The notes under the pieces: model-generated
What the model saw: only the letters and a program-made list of their open reading frames with translations
What the model was told of the DNA's origin: nothing
The model's database searches: none
NCBI RefSeq assembly: GCF_905475465.1
Contig: NC_062252.1
Coordinates: 6,634,001 to 6,698,000, forward strand
Source of the DNA: Pieris napi
Taxonomy: Eukaryota > Arthropoda > Insecta > Lepidoptera > Pieridae
Direction: 5' to 3'
DNA: 64,000 nt
Program-made: the position numbers and the translations under genes
Part shown: piece by piece, positions 34,807 to 48,500 of the stretch
Position numbering within the stretch: position 1 is the stretch's first letter
Layout: every line of letters begins with the position of its first letter

Positions 34807-36149
34807 TTAATAACTAGGATGGTTAAGCATTATGGCCAATCGCTCCATATTTACAGCATAGACAGAATGACATGCTATCACATTCTTTTGTACCAGTAAG
34901 GTGTTGTAAAACTCATCAATAGAAAGTTTCTCGTCTTTTGTTTCAGCATCGGATACACTGTAAAAGAGGGGATGAATTACAGAACCTACAAAAATTAAAA
35001 AAAATCTTATTGATAATTTTTCTTTTAATGCAGGTCGGTTAGAGTTAGGCCTTCTATGACTGTCAACCTAAAACAATTACCATTTTGGGATATCAAGCCC
35101 CTAAAACATTAGCTATACAGCCTTGGACAAGGTAAAATGTGGCCCGTTTCTAAAAATTATTTTTTTGGTGTAGAACACTTAATTAACATGGGACATACCT
35201 GCATGCAATCTCATATGCAGCTGAATGTTCTACTTCATCAATTGTTGGTGGACATCTAGGCCCCAGGGCATCAGGACCATCATCTACATTAACTCGTCCA
35301 TCACTTTGCGGGTCATATAACTTATTTACACTTCTTAACCACATATTAGGCATATCTCCACCTATATCATACATAAAGTGCCTATTACGAAGCTTGTACC
35401 CTTTGCGCTGTGATACAACAGCACTGATTATATTTTTAAGAAAATTTTGAACAGCAACAACAATTAAATCTGATGCCTCGTCATCAGCACCTTCGAGACC
35501 TAGTTCCCATGCTGCAAGCATGAATCTCCCAACAACCAATGCATGGTCTGGCAGAAATATTTCCTGGAAATAAGATTTTTGATTTTATACTTATTCAGTT
35601 TAGATTATGGTCTTCATTACATATTTTTAAGAAATAATGTTTTCGGATTACAAAATATCTCTCAACTACCTTAATTAAAACAAACTAATTGTTCTACGCA
35701 TTGCTTGTATAGTGAAGATTTTATAATTTCATAAAAATATAGTTTTATATTACCTGTGCTGCATACTTCACACCGTCGCTTCCTGCGCCAGGAGGTGTAC
35801 TTGGAGGAAGATAATCTAACAAGTCTGCAGATTCAAAGTTGGATTTTTCAGAAGTCCTAGAAGAACGCTTATGCCTTCTTGTGTTTCTATTATGAGAGCT
35901 AGCTTTCTCCTGAGCGATAGTGATCGAAGTTTCGGCTAGACCTTCCACTTTGTTGAGTAATGCGAGCAAAAAATCATTGTGGTAGTGAATTTGTTCTTGA
36001 CTCAATAATAAACGAGCTTCTGCATCAAATTCTTCTTTGGTAAGTTTCATTCGAAACCATTGTTTCATGTGACTGTAGTATTTTGTGGATTTATCACCTA
36101 AAATATCATTTAATTTTCGTCTAGAATTAGACAAAATGTCTAAAGCCAT
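34807..36149 (-). CDS. TADA1: Transcriptional adapter 1 (TADA1/Ada1), SAGA subunit
   Basis: Three exons on the minus strand, 36149-35754, 35563-35199 and 34957-34807, join in phase to 303 aa plus stop (human TADA1 335 aa). Residues ~15-65 match the conserved Ada1 N-terminus: LGDKSTKYYSHMKQWFRMKL, then TKEEFDAEARLLL and HNDFLLALL. Exon 2 carries the histone-fold region (ALVVGRFMLAAWELGLEG, then AVQNFLKNIISAVVSQRKGY and KLRNRHFMYDIGG). Exon 3 ends with ACHSVYAMNMERL-like HSVYAVNMERLAIMLNHPSY at the C-terminus. In known systems Ada1 is a structural subunit of the SAGA histone acetyltransferase coactivator in the nucleus and pairs with TAF12 through the histone fold. The middle segment, residues ~80-110, is basic (RRHKRSSR) and is the least conserved part. 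Start chosen as the only ATG before the homologous region. Confidence 0.95.
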
Positions 36150-36399
36150 TCTAGTGGAATTTAAGCTACCATTTATTTCTTCACTTGAAAATAGTACATA
36201 AAAGCAGTCTTTAAAATTTCAATTACAAATTGAACGACAAATTACAAAAATACCAAAATATATTCTTGTGAAACATTCACATGTCACAAGTCACAACAAA
36301 TAACAATTCCGTCCTCCGCGGCTCACGCTCTGAACATAGAGTACAGAAGGCCCACAGTTATCGAATCTGAAGTCACAGATTACGTAATGGTCTATTCGA

Positions 36400-36730
36400 T
36401 ATTTTTTAAACGCTTTCTAATTATTTATGACTATAGAATCTCCACAAATTCTTACTTTTAATTCTGATAGGTTCATCATCATCCAATCCCGCCAAAATAC
36501 TTCTCTAGACAAAATGACGTCAAACTAGTCCCTATCACGCACCATGCTTGTAAACGCGTATAAACGTGTTCTTTATCATTCCTAAATTACGCATATATTA
36601 TATTTCGATCAAACAAATTTGAATTTGAACTCCAAGATAGTTTAAGTTTAGACAGGCAAAGGCATATTAATTACAAGCATGCTACGTCTACGTTTTGTCT
36701 AATTGGTTAGTAGTATTTATTTCGTGACTA
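36400..36730. repeat. Dispersed repeat, second copy of 19660-20030
   Basis: CCCGCCAAAATACTTCTCTA, GACAAAATGACG, CACCATGCTTGTAAACGCG and ATTAATTACAAGCATGC follow in the same order as in SUPV3L1 intron 10. Confidence 0.6.
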
Positions 36731-37204
36731 CTTATGCTTAGTAACAGATGCTTGGTTAATGGTCAGAGATGTATAGAGGTGGCAAAAGTGGCTTAGGCTG
36801 CCTACTCTGCATATTGATTAATGTTTAATAGAATGAAACCATTATAGAGCAGACGCCAGACATATTTCTGCCACTTATTCATTAATAATCTTTCTTTCAT
36901 TCTTTATTGGCCAGTAGGTGGATCAGTGCCTGACAGCTTTCTTCGTAGCAATTATCTGATTGCCTTTGAAAAAAAAGGCGTGCGTACAAAGTACACATAT
37001 CAGAAGTGAAACTTCTTTGTAAATTAATTATTACTAAGGTAAAAGCCCCAATAGGTGATGATGTAGCAGTATATCATCACTCCATGTATTTGTATATCTA
37101 TATTCACACTGTTTTAACACACTGTATACGTGCTAATAATAATATAAATTAAAAAAATCTGCGTTTACTGCACAAGACGTTATGAGACAGAAACTACTAA
37201 ACGA

Positions 37205-37460
37205 ATGAATCCAATAGCGTGTAGTTTTTCTCGATCTCCCTTACTCTCTCTCTCAATCTTTCTCACTATAGCTCTCTCCAACCTCTCGCTCCATGGCACT
37301 GTGCGTGGTGCGACGTTCGCTCTATCTCACTATCTCTCTCGAGCTTTCTTACTTGATTGCTCCCTACTCTCGCTCCATGACTATTTGCTTCATGCTACGT
37401 TCGACCTTTCCCACTCTCTCAATCGGTCTCAATCGCTCTCTTCCTTTACTTCGACAAAAA
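37205..37460. repeat. CT-rich low-complexity tract
   Basis: Long pyrimidine-rich stretches of CTCTCTC and TCTCACT on the + strand; the two overlapping Ser/Leu-rich frames are by-products of this composition. Confidence 0.7.
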
Positions 37461-38573
37461 CGCTGCACATCTTCGAGCCACAACCATCAACCATGAACCA
37501 TCGAAGAAGAGTAAAATGGGATAGCTAGCTACCCCATTCTAATAACTGATTGTTAATATAATTATGCTGATGAGGTAATCATCAACAAGTTGTTTGTGGA
37601 AAAGGCCTACTTGGGATGCCACGTAAAAAAAACGCGCCTATAGACTATACCTCAGAGTCAGTAATAAATAATTAAAATTGTTGGAATTAAACAAAAATTT
37701 TCGAAAATTTTTAAACAAACGAGAGATTTTGTTATGATCGGCTTGTCATGAGCATTGACGAATCCGCTCAACTTTGGAGCGCTGTAACAGCGTTTCCAAC
37801 TAACGAAATTAAAACTTTATGAAAATCTTCAGAAAGAGATCCTCTACAAAATTGTTCTGATATATTATAAAATTAAAAGAAAAAAAGTTATTAAGCAATA
37901 AAGGATTTTTTTTTCACTTTTACTTATAACATTTAGAATTTTGGAATTATAATAAAAAGCCCCACAGACATAATTGTAGGCAACGCAATTTGCTACAAAA
38001 TATGTCCTCATAAATTTTTTGTACGATGGATAGTTTAGGAGATATTATAGCCAAAAACGTGTTTTCACCCCTTTTTCCAAGATGGCGGGGGACAAAGGCG
38101 CCAACCGCACAAACTTGGGTTTAAGTTTGTATTGACCCCCTCTACATGTCCCATAAATAAAATTACGTCCTCTAACAAATGTTCAGTTTGGCCCTCAAAT
38201 TATAACATTTCAATGGACTATAGGTATTTTCGCGAAAAGTGTGATAATAAATTATTACGTTCTAGACAGTCGTCAAAATGTGCCGTCGTAATTTGCGGTG
38301 ACCGTGTCTTCCGTAATTATGTCAAAACAGTGAAACAATCACAAACGATTTTGCACTTTAGTCTAATTAGATGAATTACTTATGTACATTTAGGTATTTT
38401 TTTAACTATTTACACTAAATACATAACAACATTGTTTAAATTTTATAATAGGCAAAAAAAGTTGCTTTCATTTGGTATATAATATTTGTATATGTACTTA
38501 GTATTCTAGTAATGACAGCATTACTTTCTTTTATTTTGCCTAGATTTGCTTTGACGACTTTGTTATTCGCTTA

Positions 38574-39294
38574 TCTATATATATAAAAATGAAACCCGTT
38601 TTCCGTTGTCACGACATAACATGAAAACGGCTTGACCGATTTGTCTGTTTTTTTGACGTGATAACGTCTTTAAAATCGTAAAGTCGGGTGACATGTTCAG
38701 AAACTTGTGTCACACCAAAACCTCACGAGCGCGATCGCAGGTATAATGAGAGAGAGACGGACCGATCTCCCGTCTCATCTCGAGCGCTGCCAGTCATTCC
38801 GTGAATGTATGAAGAAAAATGTATATCATAGTCGAATAAGTAAACTTGTCATTTTACACCCGAAATTTATCATCAAAAGTGTGAATAAAACGATAGATGT
38901 AATTTAAAATTTGAAAAAATTGTTATCTTCATTAATTCCTTACTTCCCAAAAACTTATATCACCAATAAGACGTTATCACGTAAACATCTCGATCGTAAA
39001 CCTACTTTACAAACAACCAATATTTTTTTAATAATATTCCTTGAAGTACGAGGATGGTTCTTACGGAGAGAAAAATTAAGAAAATTGTGTGAAAAAGTCT
39101 AAAAACAACACTTTTCTATATTCCCATACAAAATATTCGTAATAATACTTAAAAGTCAATTTGAACTTTAATACCATATCATAAAGTTCAAATGTTAGTG
39201 GAGGGGTTCCGGGAAGGTAAATTTTTATTTTTTGACATAATGTATTTGTATGATAAGACATTATCAACTTTCTTTTTTTTATCTTACTAGCTAG
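38574..39294 (+). mobile_element. Helitron-like element, family 3
   Basis: Starts TCTATATATATAAAAATG, followed by CGTTGTCACGACATAACATG and AAAACGGCTTGACCGATT as in other lepidopteran Helitrons. The 3' end is probably at TTACTAGCTAG near 39290. Only one copy is present, so the borders are uncertain. An inverted pair, GTGATAACGTCTT and AAGACGTTATCAC, lies inside. Confidence 0.4.
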
Positions 39295-39519
39295 ACCGGT
39301 GTCCCGAATAGCAGAATAAGTATTAAAATAATAAAGAATCGACTGTTAGGCGGTATGATGTTCGCCAGGCCAGCGAGAGATATATAATATATATCGATTA
39401 TTTATTATTGTAAGGTTTATTTCAGAGGTTAAAGAAAATTGTAGACTTGATACTTATTATTACACTGAATGATAACAAACACCATATATTTACACCATAT
39501 AAAATTACAATAATTTATA

Positions 39520-42500
39520 TTATTTTATTCTAGGAATTAATTTTATTTTGACTCCGTTTTTAGAACGCAAAATAAGGTCTGAACATAGGGCTGGCTCTAT
39601 GTCGGAAGGTAGTATTTTAAAACTCTTGACGACTGCCGCTATTACAACTTTCATCTCCATCATGGCGAATTTTTGACCTGCAATCATAACAACTTGTTAT
39701 ACAGTAAATTGGTATGGGAATAAAAATACAATTTTCAAAATGTTATCCACACTTATTTTTAAATGACTAACTAAAATATGTGGTCTTTTCGGAAATTTAA
39801 AACCAACTTCAGCATATCATTTATGTATCTACACAGCTCCCTTGGGCCGGATATTATACGTATGTATTCTCAATGTCATAACCTGCTGTGCCATAGGAGC
39901 CCAGCCCTGCGATTCTGTAACTCACTTTTCGAACTCACACAGCGGTTTTCGCATCGGCGGTCGCTCTGAAATCAGTCGTGAAGCAGTCATTTTATGATTT
40001 GGCATTCTGAAAAGGTGGGAGCTTGTAGTTTATTGTTTATTAGAATGCCAAATCATAAAATGACTGCTTCACGACTGATTTCAGAGCGACCGCCGATGCG
40101 AAAACCGCTGTGTGAGTTCGAAAAGTGAGTTACAGAATCGCAGGGCAGTAGTAGTTTTCCACAACAAATACCGTTTAATGAACTTTAATTCTCATTACAA
40201 AAAAGAATGTATTTTATTTACATGATAAACTTATCGCTCTTTTTAAACACCTGTTATATAACGTGTCAACCAAGAACAGTAAATAATTATATGGTTAATG
40301 GGGTAATAACCTGTACTTATTATATTGAGCTTATTCCTATATCCAGCTTTTAACAAACTGTTTTGTAGTGAATTCCCATTCCTAGCTATGATGTAATTAC
40401 CAATGTTTGCTCAGTGCTTTACTTTTTAAAAATGCAATCGACTAAGCTCTCATCAGTCCGTACGAAATTAATATTTTAGTGATGTTAATTTTGTGTGTTA
40501 ATTTTCATTTGGTATTTGGTAACTGTACAGTGAGCCAAACATTTTATCGTGCAATATTTTTGTAATGCTCCGCACTATATATAGATTATTGGTGAATTAT
40601 TGGATTATCCAACATTAAAAGAATTTCAAACGAAATAGTCCCATAGGAGATAGGCGCGTACAAACAAACAAAGAACTTTGCTCCCGTTACTATTACCCGC
40701 TTTGCTAGATAATAAAGATAGTAATTAGATATTGCGACTTACCTATGCAATTCCTAGGTCCAGCACTAAATGCTAGCCAAGCAAACGGATTCCTTGCAGC
40801 GTTAGCCTGAGAATCGAATCTCTCGGGCCGGAATTCCAGTGGATTGTCATATAGATCTGGATGCCTTTGCATGTGGAATATGTCCATGATAACCGATGTA
40901 TTCTTCTTGATTTTGAGACCAGCCAGTTCTGATAGAGTAAAAATAATCATTTGTAAAGTAACATTGTGAATTTTATAGATGGGGTTACAACTACGGCTGA
41001 GACAAAACCATTTTCCGACCGGCGTGACCCCGTATGTGATTCCCATACAAATTCGTTATTGGGTGTCGCCTGTCGAAAAGTGTTTTTGTCTAGCCTCTGG
41101 TAGCGAGATCCTAGTAACGGTTTGTCACTTGTGATCGTGTGACCATCTCCAAGCGAATTCGATTAGCGTTCAATCACACCGTAAAGTATTGACAAAGGCT
41201 GAGCGTTTATAGTGCAAAGTAAAATTGTTAGTACATATATTAATATTCCTATAATGGTAACGTGAAATTGACTCACCGCTATCCTTTGTAATCATTCGTT
41301 CAAAGAGTGGTACTGAAGGATACAATCTCAAAGATTCTCTAATAACTTTTTCTAAATATTTCATTTTTTTTAAGTCACTGAAAATAACGATAAAAAGATA
41401 GAATTCAAAATATAATTGAAATACATATATTCATTGGCTAAGGATTATATTTTCTTAGAAACACTACATTTTACACTTTCTCTTTTATTTATAAACATTT
41501 ACATATTTCCGGGAGTCGTCATGCATTTTAAACCGTAGTATACTGGCTTTAGTCAATATATTTATATATCAATTTATCCAAAAATCTTTATATATATATA
41601 ATTCTTCTGTGAGTGTGTATGTCACTGAACTTCTCTCAAACGACTGGACCGATTTTGATGAAATTTTTTGTGTGTGTTCAAGGGGATCTGGGAATGGTTT
41701 AGATTCACAAATCAGCCAAGTACTTTCATACTTTGCTTTACTAATCGCTTGAAATATCATGCAGGACAACGTCTGTCGGGTCCACTAGTATTATATATAA
41801 TTAAATATGAGTAATAACAATAATGTTTTGTATGTATAAAACGAATTAATAGATTTTGGTTGTAGCAGTGGTGGCCTAGTGGCTGTAGCGTGCGACTCTC
41901 ATCCCTGAGGTCGTAGGTTCGATTCTCGGCTTTGTACCAATGGACATTCTTTCTATTTGCGCATTTAACATTCGCTCGAACGGTGAAGGAAAACATCGTG
42001 AGGAAACCTTGCCTTAGACCCAAAAAGTGAACGGCGTGCGTCAGGCACAGAAGCCTGATCACCTACTTGCCTATTAGATTAACAAATGATCATGAAACAA
42101 ATACAGAAATCTGACTTAAAATCTTGTAGCGCCACTGATTATTTTTGTTTTGGTTGTGGCAACATTTAACTTATTGTTGCTTAAGTTGCTTAAGATAATT
42201 CACGTTTGCTCTACAATAATTACCTATAAATTGGATCCTTACTGAGATCGTCATTATAAATATCTCTCTGCTCCTGCAATACCTTCTCCTGGACATCTCG
42301 ATGTTTCGATAAACAGAACAAAGCGAATGTTATACCAGACGTTGTAGTATCGTGACCCTGAATTATTAAACGAACTTTTTACTTTATTTCATTTATGCTC
42401 TCAAACATCACACAGGTTCAAATGAGGACAGTATGTTATATAAAGGATATACACGTGCAGTGGCGGATTTACCAGCAGGCTGAGTAGGCTGGAAGTCTAG

Positions 42501-45500
42501 GGCGATATTTGGAAACCGAATTTTTTTACTACTTCATAGAAATCAAAAATATTTGCCAATGATTTTCCACTCTCACTGTCATTGTACATTCGGAGTAGCA
42601 AACTTCCATATTCTAGAGTAAAACAGCTATTGCGATTCTGTAACTCACTTTACGAACTCTCACAGCGGTTTTCACAGCGGCGGTCGCGCTCAATAAATTT
42701 TGGCAAATTGGCATTCTCATAAACGATAAACTACAAACTCCCTACTTATCAGAATGCCAAATCGTAAAATGACTGCTTCACGATTGATTTGAGCGCGACC
42801 GCCGCTGCGAAAACCGCTGTGAGAGTTCGAAAAGTGAGTTACAGAATCGCAAGGCAGTAATCGCCGTCTGCGCTCTCAGCCTACACTTTGTATGAGTGAA
42901 AAGAGCGGAATTGCAAAAAATGTATTTCTCTCTTCCCCCTATCACCCATACCTGTCGGTCCTACTACTGGTTGGAGGCTGCGATGGTTTGTGTATAATTT
43001 TGCGCTCAAAAATCAAAGTTACATATTCAACTTCACAGCCTTATACCTTAAAAAGCCTTATACCGCCACTTGTAAAAATCCTCACAATCGAGTAGCCCGC
43101 AGCACACAACTCACGAGGGGACATTTTGTATAGAAGAAGTCGCATGGCTCCGCCAAGCTTCCGTGAATGTATATGTTAACGTAAAATTGTAACGTAACGT
43201 GTAGGTAACGTTGTTGTTAACGGTAACGAAAGATTGTGAACCTCAGCTTACTGCTTACAATTTAACGTATTATTATTCGGTAGATTGTACTACACTAACT
43301 TAGTTATCATTCAAACTTCTTTGGTCAATTACAGATTAATTTTACTTTCCAACAATTTCATATAACTACCGAATAATAATACGTTAAATTGTAAGCAGTT
43401 CGTTGAGGTTCACAATCTTTCGACAGTTTATAATCTCGCGAGATAGATTACAATCTAACGGTGTTTACAATTTTACGGTGACATCTATAACAAAGCAAAG
43501 AAAACAATACTCGTAATAATTATTGCATTGGGTAGATTTTGTTGTGAAGGGGTTTTACCTCATGGGTAAGATTGAACATGGGACAGAGTTACGACTTAAA
43601 GCGACGTTTTACATAGACGTAGTTGAACTTCGGCCTTTTTGTGCATACAAAAGGTGACATTGACAGGTTTTGCTCGTGTAGATTAATAATAACCAAACTA
43701 TATACCTTCTCTAAAATTATGTATATGTATGGGGCTCTTAGACATTATTGTAGGTTTATGTTCTATGTTATGTAATAAAAACAATTCTTTTAGAATACAT
43801 TACTAACAGTATTTGAGAAAACATTACGAAGAAGTTTTAAGTTTAATAAAAACTGCCAGAAGCTTTAACGCTTGAAGGACCTTGATACGGGTTGCAGACC
43901 AAGAGCTAAGCTAAGTTAGTTTAGCTTAGCTCGCATAGCTGACGCAGTTTTCCATACTTGTGTGCAGACCGCAAACTATGCGAACTAAGCTATGTGAGCT
44001 AACTAAAATATGCGAAGCTAAGTTAGTTGTGTATGCCGATGCGCAGCTACACGAGCTAAGCTAAGCCCCTCCCGCTACCCCGCACACCATTTGCACATCC
44101 TTCGCCACACTGACTGAGCTTTGGCTTACCTGTTGGTGTGCACGCTATTTATTTCTAGCTTAGCTTAGCCTAGCTTGCTTGGCATAGCTTAGTTTAGCCT
44201 TGGCATAGCTTAGTTTTCGGTCTGCAACCTGCTTGACTGTCATAACATGACAGGACTCTGAACGTATCATATATAAGCAGTTATTCTCAGTAGAATGTTC
44301 TAGCCTCAAACTTTTCTAAAGAAATATTTTTTTACAGACGAAAAAAAGTTTTATATAAAATTGGAAACCACTAAGCCACGGAGGCTCTACGGAATGACAT
44401 AATACGCTACAGCTTCGTTGTTTACCTTCAAACGTCAAGGTTTAAAGATTTAAAAAAACCTGTTATTATGCGGTTTTGTTTGTAATGTAATGCTATTCGG
44501 ATATATTATCAACAAGTAGTATAAGACTTAACTCTGGGTAAAATTGAAAGGTTTTTAGTAATCAAAACTATCACTATTCCACTAACGCTTGGGGATATAA
44601 TATAGTTTGGCTGGAGTGCAATATAGGAGCTATAAAATAAGATTTTTTTTTAAATCAGAAATAAGCTTTTTATTGCTTTTAAAAAGTTCAAATGTCCTCG
44701 CGGCATTAAATTATTAGGTGATAAAATAAATTTTTTTAAATTATTATATTCGAGTGTAAAAGGATGATTCGTACGTTTACACCAATATGTGGTTCAAATA
44801 AATCTTTTAGAAAAAAAGATTTCTTCTATTAATTTTAAAAGTTAATAAAAATACATACTTCAAACATAAATGTATCAACTTCTTCTCTGACAGCCTCTTC
44901 ATCGATTCGTTTTCCATCAATTTTGGAAAGCAATAGTAAATCGAGGAATGCGTGCTTATTTCGTATACCTGTAATTAAAAATATAGGTGTTTATATGGAA
45001 ACGCCTTTAGGAGTTCTGTGTGGATATGCCTTAAGGCCATTTGCCTCTTTAGAACGCGCCGTTACAGTAGCGTGAGAAAAGTATAAGTTGTCTTTGATAT
45101 TAAAGCAATTAATTGATAATTATGAGATAACATTAAAAAAAAAGTTAGCCACGCAAGGCCAAGCGCGGCTAAGCGGTTAAGCGAGGACACTGTCATACTG
45201 GAAATTTTTTTTTTAATTGTTTTAATTTGTGGTAAAAACTATTAAATTTTACGATGCTTTAAGCATATTCTTAGAGACTCAACATTGTTGTAAAACATAA
45301 ACACAGCTTGTACAGCTATTAACATTTGGTTAATGTATTGTGCATATTACCCATTTCATAACGAAACATTTATTTATTTATGTCGTAATCCTACAGCTAA
45401 CAGAAAATTATATACTAGAATAATAACAAACAATTACACTAAAAATATAGCCAGAAATATTACATAATATTAAACTACAACAAGGTTCAAAAATTTACAA

Positions 45501-48500
45501 AAGGAAACAAACAATAACAATTATTCATAACATTTAACTAGTTGGTAATTTGGCTATGCTGTGTGGTGGTGTAAAAGTGAGGGTATGTGGAGTATGCTCA
45601 TGATGCAGGTGATTTTGCGCTATGGATATAAGTTAAAATTTTGTATTACAATATAAATAAATTCATTAGTATTTTGTATTCTACTCAAATTTACGTAACA
45701 ATAGTTTTTTTATAAACGTCTAGACATTATGTAATGAGGTCAAATGTTATTTAAATTTAGTTGCATAAAAACATAGCGGTGAAAAATAAAAGAAAACACG
45801 GAATCATAGAACATTGCATATTAAATATCCTCGTTTTACCGTCTACGTTTCGAATAATACTATTATGCTCTTTATTATATCTATATCAAAATGAATATCA
45901 TATTAACATTAAATAATATATATTTAGTAATCTATAACTAAGAAGTACCTACAAATTGTCTGCCTGTATATTCACAAAAAGAATCCAAGAATTTGCTTTT
46001 AAACAAAACAATAATAGAATGTGTAAAACAAATGACGCAAAACTATAAAATACATTTTGCTACAAATTCTTTTCTCGTACAAAAACACAAAGTTATTCCG
46101 AAACAATAATAAGTTTTAACGACAATCGTGATAGTTATCTACACAAATTATTGTACTTTGAGAGACTTCTTGTTTTTAATGTTCTTTAAAATCTATACAG
46201 AGTACACAAAATGTTAAAACTAATAAGATCTAATTTTCTTAATGTACATAGTAATAATAAAAATAATTAAAAATTAAATTTAAATGTGTGGTCGCTGGCA
46301 GCATTTCCTGGCTGAATTGCGTCACTTTTTCGTAGAGCGACGAAAGCACCAGCTCTGCCCTGCGATTCTGTAACTCACTTTTCGAACTTACACAGCGGTT
46401 TTCGCATCGGCGGTCGCTCTGTAATCAGTCGAAAAGCAGTCATTTTATGATTTGGCATTCTGATAAACAATAAACTACAGGCTACCACCTTTTCAGAATG
46501 CCAAATCATAAAATGACTGCTTCACGACTGATTTGAGAGCGACCGCCGATGCAAAAACCGCTGTGTGAGTTCGAAAAGTGAGTTACAGAATCGCAGGGCT
46601 GGGGTCACCAGATGTGATAATATCTAATTGTCTTTGATTTTTACGAAATAGTTTAAGTTTAACTTTTAAAGTCAACGCAAGAGTAGGTCACTCACGTTAT
46701 TAATCTTTTATTTGTAACTTTATTTAATTTAAAAAAGTAAAAAACCTTGTCTTCACTGCCGACCACTTCTTTTTCCGTGAACATCGGCTTTAAAGTATTA
46801 ATTACCTAATCAAAAATTAATATTTTTTTTTATTATTTTAATTACCAGAATTCACTTCACGCATATTAATTTATACGATTATAAATTTATTACATCAGAC
46901 AAATTAATTTCATTTAATTAACTGAAATTGACCTTAGAACGCAAATCTCCTTAACTGTCCGTTTTTTTGCAATAAGTTTATTAAATTAATCATAGACAGT
47001 AATAGTGTGTTTTATTGGCCTTACAGGTGTGATTTAATACCTAGCCATAGCTGCCACGGATATTAAAATAAAATATGCCTAGAGTTATGTAACCTAACTA
47101 TAGTTAAGTTACATATAAATATTTTAGGTAATCATTAGAAGCGTAAACCAAATATCAACAATCATACTACACTGGAAGCCAATATTGAGTATTTACCACA
47201 CATAAAAATTTTATTTTAACATTCTCGTTTCCGTTAATGTCCAATAACATAAGTGTCATTTAGATTTATAAACCCTTAAATAAGCTAAGTTTGTTTTTGT
47301 AAACATCGCAACCCTTCTACTCCTAATTTGTGTTAGTTATAAGCTCATATTATTTTAAAACAATAAAGTCATTTGTTAATTGTTACCCAGCTTCAAACAA
47401 AGCGTTTATTTTTTTGAAGTTTCTTTGAACATATCTATATAAACACCGCCACCAAACTTAATTCTAGTCTATAGATATTTAGTCTTAGCTAAAAACTTTA
47501 CCGAATTCCGTGTTTTCTGGAAGACTATCGATATTCGCCTGCTTCAATTCCTCTTTTCGTATCGCAAGTACTTTTTTAGTGTGCCCGTGTAATATTTTTA
47601 TTGCTTCGTCGTGTGATTTTTTGTATGGCGTTAGGCGAAATATTGCTTCTTCAGCTACGAATGGATTTCGCATTTTTAATGCTATGATTTGACTTAACCT
47701 GAAAAACAATTAAATTTTTTATCTGATCTCTGCCATTGCCACGAACGCCAGTAATAACACCACACATTATCACCAGTAATAACGTTACTGGTGATTTTGG
47801 CTATTCTCTCCACAAAAACCACCAAAAAGGATTACAAAAAATATACTCGTATTAGTCCAGTCGTCTTCGAATTTTTCGCATGGCAACATATTTTGCGATT
47901 CCTTTTTATTTATATAGAAAGAAAACTTATCGTTTATTAAGTATTATTTTAGGAAACAAAATATGGCGTAGCGGCGAAGGCAAAAAAAAAATCCACCGAG
48001 GGGCAAGTGGAATGCGGCGTAAAAGTACATATATGGAAACACCAATCAAAAGTGTTAGCACAAGAAGTGTGACCGCGCGTCTGCGGTTGTGATTCTTCTC
48101 TGCAGCGCGGGAGCATGAAGAATAGTCCCCTCCTGACTCCTCCTACACTTGAATATAGAGACTGAGTGGTATTTAGGGAATGGGTGCGGTAAGGATAGAA
48201 AATGAGAACAGAGAGGACTATCTACTTGGAAGGCGTGAACATGTAGTATTAAAAAATATATTTATTCTGAATTTTTACATTATCTTACTAAACCCGTTTA
48301 ATACATTTATCTTAAAAGAAAATATAAGATAAGGAACCTTGTCGAGTACCGATATTTCGTATAAATAATACAGTACATGTGTACTTACGTTTCAATACTT
48401 TTCACGTAATTTGAATTACTATTCTCTTGCGTATTGAATGAAACACCCATTATTGACTCTGAAAAAATCTTGTTTATTATACTAAACACAATTAATACGG

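Larger units (their letters stand above)
36150..39519. other. Intergenic between TADA1 and the P450 gene
   Basis: No gene recognised. 36400-36730 repeats 19660-20030. 37205-37460 is a CT-rich low-complexity tract (CTCTCTC, TCTCACTATAGC) whose open frames are compositional artefacts. 37600-38370 is an unexplained block with several mixed-composition stretches. 38574-39294 is Helitron-like. Confidence 0.5.

Noticed and set aside
37205..37528. 107-codon Ser/Leu-rich frame
   Set aside because: Product of a CT-rich low-complexity tract open in two frames at once.
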